Positions 15,734 through 22,199 of a DNA stretch of 22,199 bases are shown piece by piece (within the stretch, counting starts at the first letter, position 1; every line of letters begins with the position of its first letter). The notes beneath the pieces are model-generated. The model had not been told where the DNA came from, did no database searches, and saw only the letters and a program-made list of their open reading frames with translations. This stretch comes from Ignavibacteria bacterium (lineage in GTDB: Bacteria > Bacteroidota > Ignavibacteria > Tepidaquicellales > OLB5), in NCBI GenBank assembly GCA_030835005.1, contig JAUQWT010000318.1, positions 1 through 22,199 on the forward strand. Reading direction: 5' to 3'. The translations under genes and the position numbers were made by a program.

Positions 15734-16126
15734 ATGATCACAAAAGTAACTGATAAACAGCTAATAGCCTCAGCGTTCAAAGCGCTGAAGAACTCACACT
15801 CGCCGCACTCGAAGTTCAAGGTTGGCTCGGCTTTGCTGGGCAAAAGCGGCAATGTGTACCTTGGTACAAATGTCGAATTTGACGCATATTCATTGACCGT
15901 TTGTGCAGAACGATCTTCACTTTTCAACGCTATTTCTAACGGAGAGAAGGAATTTACCAAAATAGCAATCGCAACGAGTTCAAACGGTTTTAAATTCCCC
16001 TGCGGGTTATGCCGCCAGGCGCTGGTTGAATTTAATCCAAATCTGGAAGTAATATTAATCACCAAAGTAAAGAAGGTTAAGCGATTTATTTTAAAAGAGA
16101 TTATTCCAAATTATTTTAAGTTATAA
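15734..16126 (+). CDS. cdd: Cytidine deaminase
   Basis: Zinc enzyme of pyrimidine salvage that converts cytidine and deoxycytidine to uridine and deoxyuridine in the cytoplasm. The 130 residues fit the short tetrameric class. Zinc ligands C57 (VCAERSS), C90 and C93 (PCGLCRQ) and catalytic E59 are all present. The substrate loop GTNVEFDAYSLT (44-55) keeps N46 and E48, although FDA replaces the usual NAS. The lysine-rich stretch KVKKVKRF (111-118) is more basic than usual. Start ATG at 15734 has no Shine-Dalgarno site. Thymidine kinase follows after 8 bases, so the pair forms an operon for deoxynucleoside salvage. Confidence 0.92.
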   Translation: MITKVTDKQLIASAFKALKNSHSPHSKFKVGSALLGKSGNVYLGTNVEFDAYSLTVCAERSSLFNAISNGEKEFTKIAIATSSNGFKFPCGLCRQALVEFNPNLEVILITKVKKVKRFILKEIIPNYFKL

Positions 16127-16134
16127 ATAGATAA

Positions 16135-16701
16135 ATGCAGGATATTGAAAATAAAAAAATGCGCGGCCAAATCGAAGTTATCTGCGGCTCAATGTTCAGC
16201 GGAAAGACCGAAGAACTGATAAGAAGGCTCCGCCGCGCACAAATTGCAAAACAAAGAGTTGAGATATTCAAACCCGCAGTGGATAACAGGTACAGCGATA
16301 ATGAAATAGTTTCACACAGCGAGCAAAAGATTCCATCCACAGTTGTAGAGACAGCAGAACAAATACTCTTGTTTTCTTCAGAAGCAGATGTTATAGGCGT
16401 TGATGAAGCGCAGTTTTTCGATTCATACCTTGTTGAAGTGTGTCAAAGGCTTGCAGAGCAGGGAAAGCGCGTTATAGTAGCGGGATTGGATACAGATTAC
16501 AGGGCAGTTCCTTTTGAGCCAATGCCGCAATTACTTGCTATTGCCGAATATATCACCAAAACTCTGGCTGTTTGCATGAAATGCGGGGCACCTGCTAACC
16601 GCACACAGCGGATTTCAAATACTGGTGATAGAGTGCTTGTAGGTGCAACTGACCTCTATGAAGCAAGATGCAGAAGCTGTTACGAAGCGCCGGAAGATTG
16701 A
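16135..16701 (+). CDS. tdk: Thymidine kinase
   Basis: Type II thymidine kinase of 188 residues, phosphorylating thymidine (and deoxyuridine) with ATP. The P-loop GSMFSGKT lies at 18-25, the catalytic DEAQFF at 90-95 (E91), the GLDTDYRAVPF loop at 117-127, and the lasso-domain zinc cysteines are C147, C150, C179 and C182. The thymidine-binding region near residue 170 reads VGATDLYEARCR. Start ATG at 16135; M9 is possible but would shorten the usual N-terminus only slightly. Its partner cdd lies immediately upstream and supplies deoxyuridine from deoxycytidine, so the products feed the same pathway. Confidence 0.95.
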   Translation: MQDIENKKMRGQIEVICGSMFSGKTEELIRRLRRAQIAKQRVEIFKPAVDNRYSDNEIVSHSEQKIPSTVVETAEQILLFSSEADVIGVDEAQFFDSYLVEVCQRLAEQGKRVIVAGLDTDYRAVPFEPMPQLLAIAEYITKTLAVCMKCGAPANRTQRISNTGDRVLVGATDLYEARCRSCYEAPED

Positions 16702-16706
16702 AAAAC

Positions 16707-16731
16707 AATTACGAATTTGGAATTACGAATT
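16707..16731. repeat. Two direct copies of AATTACGAATT
   Basis: The 11-base unit AATTACGAATT occurs at 16707-16717 and again at 16721-16731, spaced by 14 bases, just after the tdk stop. Each unit is nearly self-complementary. Short tandem units of this type occur between genes in some Bacteroidota genomes; no function can be read here. Confidence 0.5.
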
Positions 16732-16746
16732 GATGCGAAGGTTCAG

Positions 16747-16846
16747 GTCTTATTCGTTCCACGAAATTTCATAATTGAAGTTAAGGAGTACAATGGTATG
16801 TTCTCCCCTATTAATGATTGTTGCATACTTTATTCGTGGCACTAAG
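16747..16846. repeat. Inverted-repeat element downstream of tdk
   Basis: The left arm 16747-16766 (TCTTATTCGTTCCACGAAAT) and right arm 16829-16846 (TTTATTCGTGGCACTAAG) are imperfect inverted copies enclosing 62 bases. The arms resemble those at 15617-15720, but the interiors are not clearly alike. The element fills the gap between tdk and the LOG-fold gene. Confidence 0.4.
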
Positions 16847-16875
16847 GTTTAAAGCCATATCAAATCATTTTTATC

Positions 16876-17394
16876 ATGTCTAATAAAATTATTACTTCAT
16901 TTGGCTCGGCTTTCATCACTCCCAATAGCACTTTGTACAGTGAGGCGGAAAGTATTGGCAAGTTAATTGCACTCAAAGGATATACAGTATGCTCCGGAGG
17001 ATACTACGGCAGTATGGAAGCAATTTCAAGAGGTGCAAAATCCTCTGGCGGAAAAACTATCGGCGTTACAGTCAAAGATTGGCAGGCAAAACCAAACAAT
17101 TATTTAGATGAGGTTGTAGTAATGCCTAATTTAATGGAAAGAATAGTTGAAATGATCGCCCTTGCAGATGCATATATAATATTTAAAGGAGGAACAGGAA
17201 CATTGCTTGAGGTCTCAGCAACTCTTGAGATGATGAATAAGAAGGCAATCCCTGAAAAATTGATGATCTTTTATACAGATTTCTGGAAAGATCTTATATC
17301 AATCCTAAGACTTGATTCAGAATCGCTTTCGGCTTTAATTGACCGTAATATAAAGTTTATTATGGAACCCGAAGAATTAAGAGGTTTAGTTTGA
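16876..17394 (+). CDS. LOG-family protein (TIGR00725/SLOG-type Rossmann fold)
   Basis: Cytoplasmic protein of 172 residues with the LOG/lysine-decarboxylase-like Rossmann fold. Characterised LOG members cleave nucleoside 5'-monophosphates to base and ribose-5-phosphate. Visible motifs are CSGGYYGSMEAISRGAKSSG (39-58), the E/R pair E48 and R89, and GGTGTLLE (105-112), matching the GGxGTxxE motif. The residue before it is K104, where the classic family has proline (PGGxGT), so activity is uncertain. The gene follows the cytidine deaminase and thymidine kinase genes on the same strand, consistent with nucleotide turnover, but a 174-base gap with an inverted-repeat element intervenes. No Shine-Dalgarno site precedes the ATG. 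A nucleotide-sensing (SLOG) role is the main alternative. Confidence 0.75.
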   Translation: MSNKIITSFGSAFITPNSTLYSEAESIGKLIALKGYTVCSGGYYGSMEAISRGAKSSGGKTIGVTVKDWQAKPNNYLDEVVVMPNLMERIVEMIALADAYIIFKGGTGTLLEVSATLEMMNKKAIPEKLMIFYTDFWKDLISILRLDSESLSALIDRNIKFIMEPEELRGLV

Positions 17395-17400
17395 AATATA

Positions 17401-17423
17401 AAGTAGTGTCTGTGGAACTACTT
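17401..17423. repeat. Perfect 7-bp hairpin after the LOG gene
   Basis: AAGTAGT (17401-17407) and ACTACTT (17417-17423) form a perfect inverted repeat with a 9-base spacer, 6 bases after the stop codon. No T-run follows, so it is not a typical terminator. It lies just upstream of the candidate promoter of the cupredoxin gene and could be an operator or an mRNA-end stabiliser. Confidence 0.4.
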
Positions 17424-17445
17424 AGTACATTGTTATATTCATCTT

Positions 17446-17451
17446 TATAAT
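17446..17451 (+). promoter_or_regulatory. Possible -10 element for the cupredoxin gene
   Basis: A perfect TATAAT lies 42 bases before the ATG at 17494. The sequence 17 bases upstream (TAGTAC) is a poor -35, so the call rests on the -10 alone. Confidence 0.25.
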
Positions 17452-17493
17452 AGAAATTCCATTAGTTCTAATATTTCAAATTAAACATTGTAT

Positions 17494-18114
17494 ATGAAAA
17501 AAATCTCGACTTTTGTATTTTTCTTAGCCCTCAGTTTCAATGCTTTAGCAACTACATGGACAGTCAATGTTCAGAATTTTTCTTTCAGTCCTTCTGCTTT
17601 GCCAAATGTATTTGTTGGCGATACTGTTAAATGGCAATGGGTAAATGGTGATCATACAACAACTTCGCTTGTTATTCCGGCAGGAGCACAGGCATGGGAT
17701 CAGGCATTACATGTTGGTAATCAAACTTTTTCATACATAGTTACAACTGCAGGCAGTTATAGCTACAAATGCACACCTCACTTTCCCGGTATGGAGGGCT
17801 CGTTTACAGCCAATATCATAGGCATAACACCAATAAGCGGAGTAGTTCCCGATAAGTATAATCTGAGCCAGAATTATCCGAATCCGTTTAATCCAACCAC
17901 TGATATCAGGTTTGATATCCCTAATTCAGCGAATGTCAAACTATCTGTAATGAATATAGTTGGACAGGAAATAGAAGTTCTTGTTGACGGTCAATTGAAT
18001 GCAGGTAGCTATACGGCAGACTGGAATGCAGCTGAGTTTCCAAGCGGAGTTTATATCTATAAGCTGACAAGTGGTGAGTTTTCTGACACAAAGAAAATGA
18101 TATTGATAAAATGA
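17494..18114 (+). CDS. Secreted plastocyanin-like copper protein with T9SS sorting domain
   Basis: Exported type 1 copper (cupredoxin) protein, probably an electron carrier or copper binder at the cell surface. The ATG at 17494 gives 206 residues and starts the signal peptide MKKISTFVFFLALSFNALA cleanly; a TTG two codons earlier (17488) is unlikely. The cupredoxin domain (about 20-110) has likely copper ligands H54 (GDHTTTS), C93, H96 and M100 in YKCTPHFPGM. The T9SS domain (about 121-206) begins QNYPNPFNP and ends KKMILIK. It stands alone between a LOG-fold gene and its own terminator. All four ligands and the sorting domain are visible. The electron-transfer partner is unknown. Confidence 0.88.
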   Translation: MKKISTFVFFLALSFNALATTWTVNVQNFSFSPSALPNVFVGDTVKWQWVNGDHTTTSLVIPAGAQAWDQALHVGNQTFSYIVTTAGSYSYKCTPHFPGMEGSFTANIIGITPISGVVPDKYNLSQNYPNPFNPTTDIRFDIPNSANVKLSVMNIVGQEIEVLVDGQLNAGSYTADWNAAEFPSGVYIYKLTSGEFSDTKKMILIK

Positions 18115-18132
18115 GTAGTTATTTTTTCATTC

Positions 18133-18164
18133 AAGGGGTCTAAGTGACCCCTTTTTTATTTTTT
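18133..18164 (+). terminator. Strong rho-independent terminator after the cupredoxin gene
   Basis: AAGGGGTC (18133-18140) pairs perfectly with GACCCCTT (18146-18153) around a 5-base loop, followed by a T-rich run to 18164. It lies 18 bases after the stop codon. On the minus strand no T-run follows, so it should act mainly on plus-strand transcripts. Confidence 0.88.
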
Positions 18165-18212
18165 ACATTACTGGTTTGTCATCCTGTTTTTCATCTTGCC
18201 CTTCGGATTTTG

Positions 18213-18713
18213 CTATTTTACTCTATTGTAAACTGTTTCAACTCCCTTAGCTTCTTCCCCCGATGGAGTAATGTTGAATATTGTAAGTATCACATTATCA
18301 TCATCAACAATATCAATTTCTATTCTCCAGCCCCAGTGCTGAACTTCCTCACGAGAAACCTTGTATGAGTAACTTCCAAGCACAGAGAATCTTTCTTGCC
18401 CGGCCTCTCCGTTTAGAAGCATAATTGATGTTCCGTTATGAAAGCTATCTACGTAGGATGCCTGGAACCGATCTTCATTCATTTCATACCCATAAATTGA
18501 TATTCCCTCATATGGTTTTCCTTCCATTGTTCCCCGGTACTCATGCATTATGAATCTGCCGCCTAAAACTGATCTCATAGTACCCTTCATGGGTGATTCA
18601 TCAGCAAGTTTACCGGGCTCAAACCATGTCTTTGTTATACCTTCCCAATTGCCAACAAGGGATTGCAGAAATCTGTGTTTACCGGTTGAAAGTGATTCTT
18701 CGAATTTTGACAT
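18213..18713 (-). CDS. DUF1579 domain protein
   Basis: Protein of 166 residues without a signal peptide or membrane helix, therefore probably cytoplasmic. It matches DUF1579 by LVGNWEG (19-25) near the start and by SVLGGRFIMHEYRGTM (48-63), GISIYGYE and a run of antiparallel beta strands ending in VETVYNR, consistent with a lipocalin-like barrel. Biochemical function is unknown. It is the last gene of a same-strand run and starts 16 bases after the DUF4199 gene, so the two are almost certainly one transcript. The set LuxR-type regulator, DUF4199 and DUF1579 suggests a small regulated envelope or stress module. Confidence 0.8.
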   Translation of the reverse strand: MSKFEESLSTGKHRFLQSLVGNWEGITKTWFEPGKLADESPMKGTMRSVLGGRFIMHEYRGTMEGKPYEGISIYGYEMNEDRFQASYVDSFHNGTSIMLLNGEAGQERFSVLGSYSYKVSREEVQHWGWRIEIDIVDDDNVILTIFNITPSGEEAKGVETVYNRVK

Positions 18714-18729
18714 TTTATTTTGTTTTGGT

Positions 18730-19251
18730 TTATTTTCTTTTCAATATTGCTGCAGAGATAATACTTATAAGTATCCCAATAAGCATAACAGTAACAACCA
18801 TAAAGAGTGCCTGAAATAAAGGGTTGTTCCACATAATTGACTCAACTTCGAACTGTGCAAGCTGCTGCTGTATTACTTGCTGTGTTTCTCCGCTTTTTCG
18901 TATCTTTTCCCTGTAAACTTCGATCATTTTCCCGCTTAGGCCGGGCGAGATCACAGTAAAGAGCAAATATACGTATATACCGAAAATTATTGATGCGACC
19001 GAAGAAATACTGACCCCAAGCAGCAGGGCTTTTGTAAAAGTTATCTTGCCTCCAAGGGTTTTATCCCTATAAGCGCGTATTCCAAAGAAAACCAGAGATA
19101 GAGCAATCACCATACTGCTGTATCCGATTATTTCCCCGATTTCCCACATCTTTGCATCCATTCCATTATTAATAAGAAAGTGAGACAGCAGAAAAAGCAA
19201 AACAAGGATTCCTCCTGCTATTAAACCGCTTACCAATGTTCTTTTCGCCAT
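18730..19251 (-). CDS. DUF4199 membrane protein
   Basis: Membrane protein of 173 residues with four helices (about 6-27, 40-60, 72-102 and 143-169). A glutamine-rich, charged stretch (110-135, with QQVIQQQLAQFE) lies between helices 3 and 4. The order, the FFGIRAYRDKTLGGKITF segment (55-72) linking helices 2 and 3, and the C-terminal basic end fit DUF4199, a family frequent in Bacteroidota with no established function. A candidate promoter and palindrome lie in the 97-base gap upstream, so this gene and the DUF1579 gene may form a unit separate from the LuxR gene. The call rests on family layout, not on a catalytic motif. Confidence 0.75.
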   Translation of the reverse strand: MAKRTLVSGLIAGGILVLLFLLSHFLINNGMDAKMWEIGEIIGYSSMVIALSLVFFGIRAYRDKTLGGKITFTKALLLGVSISSVASIIFGIYVYLLFTVISPGLSGKMIEVYREKIRKSGETQQVIQQQLAQFEVESIMWNNPLFQALFMVVTVMLIGILISIISAAILKRK

Positions 19252-19290
19252 ATTGAGAGTTTTGTTAATGCGTTAATAAATATTTGAGTG

Positions 19291-19319
19291 CAAAAATAGT
19301 CAGTAAAGGGTTTGAAACC
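19291..19319 (-). promoter_or_regulatory. Candidate Bacteroidota promoter with palindromic operator
   Basis: On the minus strand TATTTTTG (19291-19298) is a full match to the TAnnTTTG -7 element, 39 bases before the DUF4199 start. GGTTT and AAACC (19309-19313 and 19315-19319) form a palindrome about one helical turn upstream, where a -33 element or regulator site would sit. No good -33 TTG was found. Confidence 0.3.
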
Positions 19320-19348
19320 ATCACCCGTAAGTATGAAAATGCCTAATA

Positions 19349-19819
19349 CTATGGTATAATTTTCAATTTCCGGGCAATTTCCGCTGCCTGTATTCTGCGT
19401 TTGACATTAAGTTTTGAGTAGATGTTGGCTGTATGGGTTTTGACCGTATTTAATGAAACAAAAAGCTTATCTGCGATCTCTTGGTTGGAAAGTCCAAGGG
19501 CTATGTTTTCCAGAACTTCAACTTCGCGTGAGCTAAGCTCAATATTTTCCGGGAGAGCGATGCTTTCGGGCTTTGGGATTTTTTCGCGCTTCTCTTTGGT
19601 AAGCTTGATTCCAAGATATAAGCCAAGTGCAAGGAATGCTGCTGAAATAAGGCCAATGTAACTCTCTGAGGTAATGCTGTAAGAAATGAAGAAGAAATCC
19701 AGTGTCTTAAGCAGGGCTATCCCAATTGCAAGCAAGAGTCCGATAAATATGATATATCTATAGAACTCCTTTTTATTCTTGTCAGTATTCTTGAAATTGA
19801 GTTTTCCGGATAACTCCAT
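19349..19819 (-). CDS. Membrane-anchored LuxR-type transcriptional regulator
   Basis: Regulator of 156 residues combining two transmembrane helices (about 22-40 and 53-71) with a C-terminal LuxR-type (GerE) helix-turn-helix (93-152). The DNA-binding part reads LSSREVEVLENIALGLSNQE and then KLFVSLNTVKTHTANIYSKL, with the family's invariant E99, V125, K127, H129 and K136 pattern. There is no receiver or ligand domain, so any signal should come through the membrane segment or a partner. The DUF4199 membrane protein encoded next door is the obvious candidate partner. The gene starts 21 bases after the large outer-membrane protein gene, which suggests read-through from it. DNA binding is confident; the membrane-sensor role is inferred. 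Confidence 0.85.
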   Translation of the reverse strand: MELSGKLNFKNTDKNKKEFYRYIIFIGLLLAIGIALLKTLDFFFISYSITSESYIGLISAAFLALGLYLGIKLTKEKREKIPKPESIALPENIELSSREVEVLENIALGLSNQEIADKLFVSLNTVKTHTANIYSKLNVKRRIQAAEIARKLKIIP

Positions 19820-19840
19820 TTTAAATAATTAAGATAGCAT

Positions 19841-22199
19841 TTAAAATCTCAACTTATTTATATTATCAACAAGGAAATCAAAGCCAAAGAGCATTGTGAA
19901 ATAGAATCTCCACTCTTTGCCATAGGTCACTTCTTTTTGTTCGCCTGTAGTCGAGGGGAATATCCTTGAAAACTGGTCAGTTCCGTAAGCAGCATTAAAT
20001 GCAAGCGCTGTGGGATAGACATAATACGAATATGTCAATAATCTGAGTTCAAATCCAAAGTCTTTTTTGAAATCTTTCAGCTTTGTATCCTTGCCGTTCC
20101 ATGCGTTGCCAATATCACCATAAACCGAGAAATACAGCTTATCAAAATAGAATTGCATGAATTTGAAGTCCATTTTACTGATTAACGGAAATCTATAAGT
20201 CAAATTAGCGGTCGCATAGCGGTTACCCCCAAGCGCATAGAATGGATATCCTTTCATATTGGGAAATCCGCTTGCATAAAAATCAAAAAAATTATCCTGT
20301 TGCGGTCCGAATATCGTTCCGCCTCTTAGCCTTAAGCTGAGAGAATGTGAGTTGTTGAAGAGTCCGATACCCTGAAGTATATCTCCTTCCAAACGGTGGA
20401 ATTTTGCCTTTTGGAACTGCTCAGTAACATTACCCTGGTCATCTATTACAAGCTCAGGATTCAGGTCATTGATTTCATAATCATACCTGAATCTTACATG
20501 GCGGCCTATTGGATTTATGTCATCATTCTTATTAGGTAAGAACGAATTATAGCTATAAGTTAGTGATAGATCCCTGCCTGTGAAATAATTTGTTGATGAA
20601 GCTGAAACCTGCCTGTTAATTGACGGAATAATGAAAGTACTTAGCTTTGAAGCATACTTCGAAAACGCGAAACCGGCTTTAAGATTATGACTGGCATTGA
20701 TTATTTTGAATGCCATGCCGAACTCAAACTGAAGCAGGTCATATGTAACATCTACACCAATTGTATCAAGTCCTGCAACAAGCTTAGCATCTGTTTTCCT
20801 TGTAACGTTGTAACCTGCAAGTGAAAATGCCGGTGCAAAACCAATATTCAAGAAAGTTTTCTTTAAGAATGGGACTCCGTTATTATAATCGAACTGAAGA
20901 AAAAGGTCGCGTTCAAATTTCCTGTTTATGGAAGCGCCGCCAAATATCCCCATTCTTCCAAGTACATCCTGAGAATAGAAATACAGGCCCGGTTTGATGA
21001 TATCAAGGAAATTGCCGTCTTTGGTATAATTATCAAATCTAAGCACAGGGATTATGAACAGAGGCGTTGCAACATTATTATATTTGGTTGCAGGTTTGAG
21101 CTTAATATTGTCATCATTGAAATTTTTGATACTCTTAAAATCATATTTATTTTTAGATAAGGAAGTATTGGAATCATTCTCATATTTGCTTAAAAGTTTC
21201 TCCGGCCTTATGTAATTAGCATTATTCTCATCAATTCTGGCGTCAAGCACCGAATAGCCCTTTATTTCATTGATCTTGTAACCGCTGGGAGTCCACGAAG
21301 AAAAAACCAGGTTATTGTTTCCATCTGTAGTTGGCATGAATGCACCGCCCAGTACATTTGTCAATTGAAGCATATAATTAGTATTACTGTCGTCAGCAAG
21401 CCTGTCATTGTTCTTGAGTTCGTATTTGTAAATGTTATAGATTCCTGTAATATCTGAAGCAAAGATTATAGCATCTCCTTCTTTGCTGTAAACAGGGCTT
21501 CTGAAATCTGCATTCGGATCTGAAAACAAGAAGTTAATGGTCCCTGTTTCAATATTAAGGACTGCGATCTCGCGTGCATCGTGTTTGGAATAATCAAACA
21601 GGATCGATTTCCCGTCAGGGGACCATTTTGGTGAATAGATCTGCTCACCGTTAATGAAGCTGGTCAACTGTTTAAGATCCTTTTTCTCCAGCATCTTCCC
21701 TTTTGGAATTTCTGCCGTGAACAAATTTTGAGTGCCGTCGTGATTCCTTACAAAAGCAATGCTCTTTCCGTCGGGAGAGTATGTTGGTGCATGGGCTCTG
21801 AGACCGCTTGAAAGCTGGGTCTCTTCTTCCTTTGAAACATCATACTCAAACAGATCGAATACAACTGCGTCGTGAATATTGGGTTTATTTCTTTGTGAAT
21901 AAATTATTTTCTTGCCGTCCGGTGACCATGAATAGCTTCCGCTGACACTTCCGATCAACTGATCATCATCACCCTTTTTATTAACATCATGTATATACAT
22001 AGATGTTGAGCCGTAATCATATTCTTTATTAGAAAGATAAGTTATTTTCCTGCCATCGGGAGAGAATTGAGGATAGTAATTTGCAAATCCAACTTTTGCA
22101 ATTATGTCACCTTCAACAAGTACTTTTTTAATAGGTTCTACCCTGTTTTTATAATCTTCTTTCAGATATGCTTTCCACTCCCTGTACAAATCGTCCCCG
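19841..22199 (-). CDS. PD40 beta-propeller fused to outer-membrane barrel (5' end outside window)
   Basis: Partial gene: 785 residues are visible and the frame stays open to the window edge, so the true start is beyond 22199; the apparent start near 22189 is a TTG inside the gene. From that codon, residues 1-20 (LYREWKAYLKEDY) look like the end of a preceding domain. Five TolB/PD40 repeats follow, marked by FSPDGRKITY (42-51), SWSPDGKKIIYS (87-98), YSPDGKSIAFV (137-147), WSPDGKSILFD (189-199) and YSKEGDAIIFA (234-244). After about 390 the chain is rich in alternating strands and aromatics and ends in phenylalanine (NKLRF), like BamA/surface-antigen barrels. The missing N-terminus might be a peptidase MA-like domain, as in similar proteins. 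Role unknown; outer-membrane location inferred. Confidence 0.75.
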   Translation of the reverse strand, partial: GDDLYREWKAYLKEDYKNRVEPIKKVLVEGDIIAKVGFANYYPQFSPDGRKITYLSNKEYDYGSTSMYIHDVNKKGDDDQLIGSVSGSYSWSPDGKKIIYSQRNKPNIHDAVVFDLFEYDVSKEEETQLSSGLRAHAPTYSPDGKSIAFVRNHDGTQNLFTAEIPKGKMLEKKDLKQLTSFINGEQIYSPKWSPDGKSILFDYSKHDAREIAVLNIETGTINFLFSDPNADFRSPVYSKEGDAIIFASDITGIYNIYKYELKNNDRLADDSNTNYMLQLTNVLGGAFMPTTDGNNNLVFSSWTPSGYKINEIKGYSVLDARIDENNANYIRPEKLLSKYENDSNTSLSKNKYDFKSIKNFNDDNIKLKPATKYNNVATPLFIIPVLRFDNYTKDGNFLDIIKPGLYFYSQDVLGRMGIFGGASINRKFERDLFLQFDYNNGVPFLKKTFLNIGFAPAFSLAGYNVTRKTDAKLVAGLDTIGVDVTYDLLQFEFGMAFKIINASHNLKAGFAFSKYASKLSTFIIPSINRQVSASSTNYFTGRDLSLTYSYNSFLPNKNDDINPIGRHVRFRYDYEINDLNPELVIDDQGNVTEQFQKAKFHRLEGDILQGIGLFNNSHSLSLRLRGGTIFGPQQDNFFDFYASGFPNMKGYPFYALGGNRYATANLTYRFPLISKMDFKFMQFYFDKLYFSVYGDIGNAWNGKDTKLKDFKKDFGFELRLLTYSYYVYPTALAFNAAYGTDQFSRIFPSTTGEQKEVTYGKEWRFYFTMLFGFDFLVDNINKLRF

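Noticed and set aside
16836..16850. TGGCAC resembling a sigma-54 -24 box
   Set aside because: The -12 position reads TTTA instead of TTGC, and the motif is part of the inverted-repeat arm.
22187..22189. Apparent start codon of the large propeller/barrel gene
   Set aside because: The codon is TTG and the frame stays open to the window edge (preceding residues G, D, D), so the gene continues outside.
1..22199. CRISPR array, tRNA, rRNA, transposase or phage gene
   Set aside because: No regularly spaced repeat series, cloverleaf with CCA-type acceptor, ribosomal RNA core or transposase motif was found on either strand by reading.

Overview
The window reads as an AT-rich stretch of chromosome from the Ignavibacteria/Chlorobi side of the Bacteroidota (FCB) superphylum. 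The main evidence is four secreted proteins that end in a type IX secretion (T9SS) C-terminal sorting domain opened by the QNYPNPFNP motif typical of Ignavibacteria and relatives. Supporting signs are mostly weak or absent Shine-Dalgarno sites, a DUF4199/DUF1579/LuxR gene set common in Bacteroidota, and a phosphofructokinase with pyrophosphate-type active-site residues. No phage, transposase, CRISPR array, rRNA or tRNA was seen. The taxonomic call is an inference from protein style.

Layout. (1) 61-2252 (+): nuoK and nuoL, overlapping by 7 bases and followed by a hairpin terminator. nuoM and nuoN are not where they are usually found. (2) 2328-4745 (-): an organophosphate:phosphate antiporter-like MFS gene, then an unrecognised ten-helix membrane protein 12 bases downstream. 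(3) 4859-5605 (+): an RlmB/TrmH-type RNA 2'-O-methyltransferase. (4) 5647-10009 (-): three tandem paralogues of the choice-of-anchor B (LVIVD) beta-propeller family, each with a signal peptide and a T9SS domain. (5) 10111-12086 (-): cvpA, overlapping by 4 bases a sigma-54-activator-type response regulator whose GAFTGA loop is destroyed. A 100-bp GC-rich palindromic repeat sits directly upstream and appears to supply the cvpA ribosome binding site. (6) 12295-12993 (-): a membrane-anchored TPR protein with its own terminator. (7) 13085-13223: a second dispersed-type repeat with interleaved inverted repeats. (8) 13291-15532 (-): a GT9 glycosyltransferase followed by a PPi-type phosphofructokinase. 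(9) 15734-17394 (+): cytidine deaminase, thymidine kinase and a LOG-fold protein, which form a nucleotide-salvage group. The first two are bracketed by two similar inverted-repeat elements. (10) 17494-18114 (+): a secreted type 1 copper protein with a T9SS domain and a strong terminator. (11) 18213-22199 (-): the end of a large PD40 beta-propeller/outer-membrane barrel protein, then a membrane-bound LuxR-type regulator, a DUF4199 membrane protein and a DUF1579 protein.

How it fits together. Much of the window concerns the cell envelope: respiratory proton pumping, transporters, T9SS-exported surface proteins, a glycan-building transferase and an outer-membrane barrel fusion. The best candidates for new biology are the triplicated propeller locus with its invariant histidines, the coupled CvpA/response-regulator pair with a non-canonical sigma-54 loop, and the membrane-bound LuxR/DUF4199/DUF1579 module. 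No complete, obviously new defence or mobile system was found.
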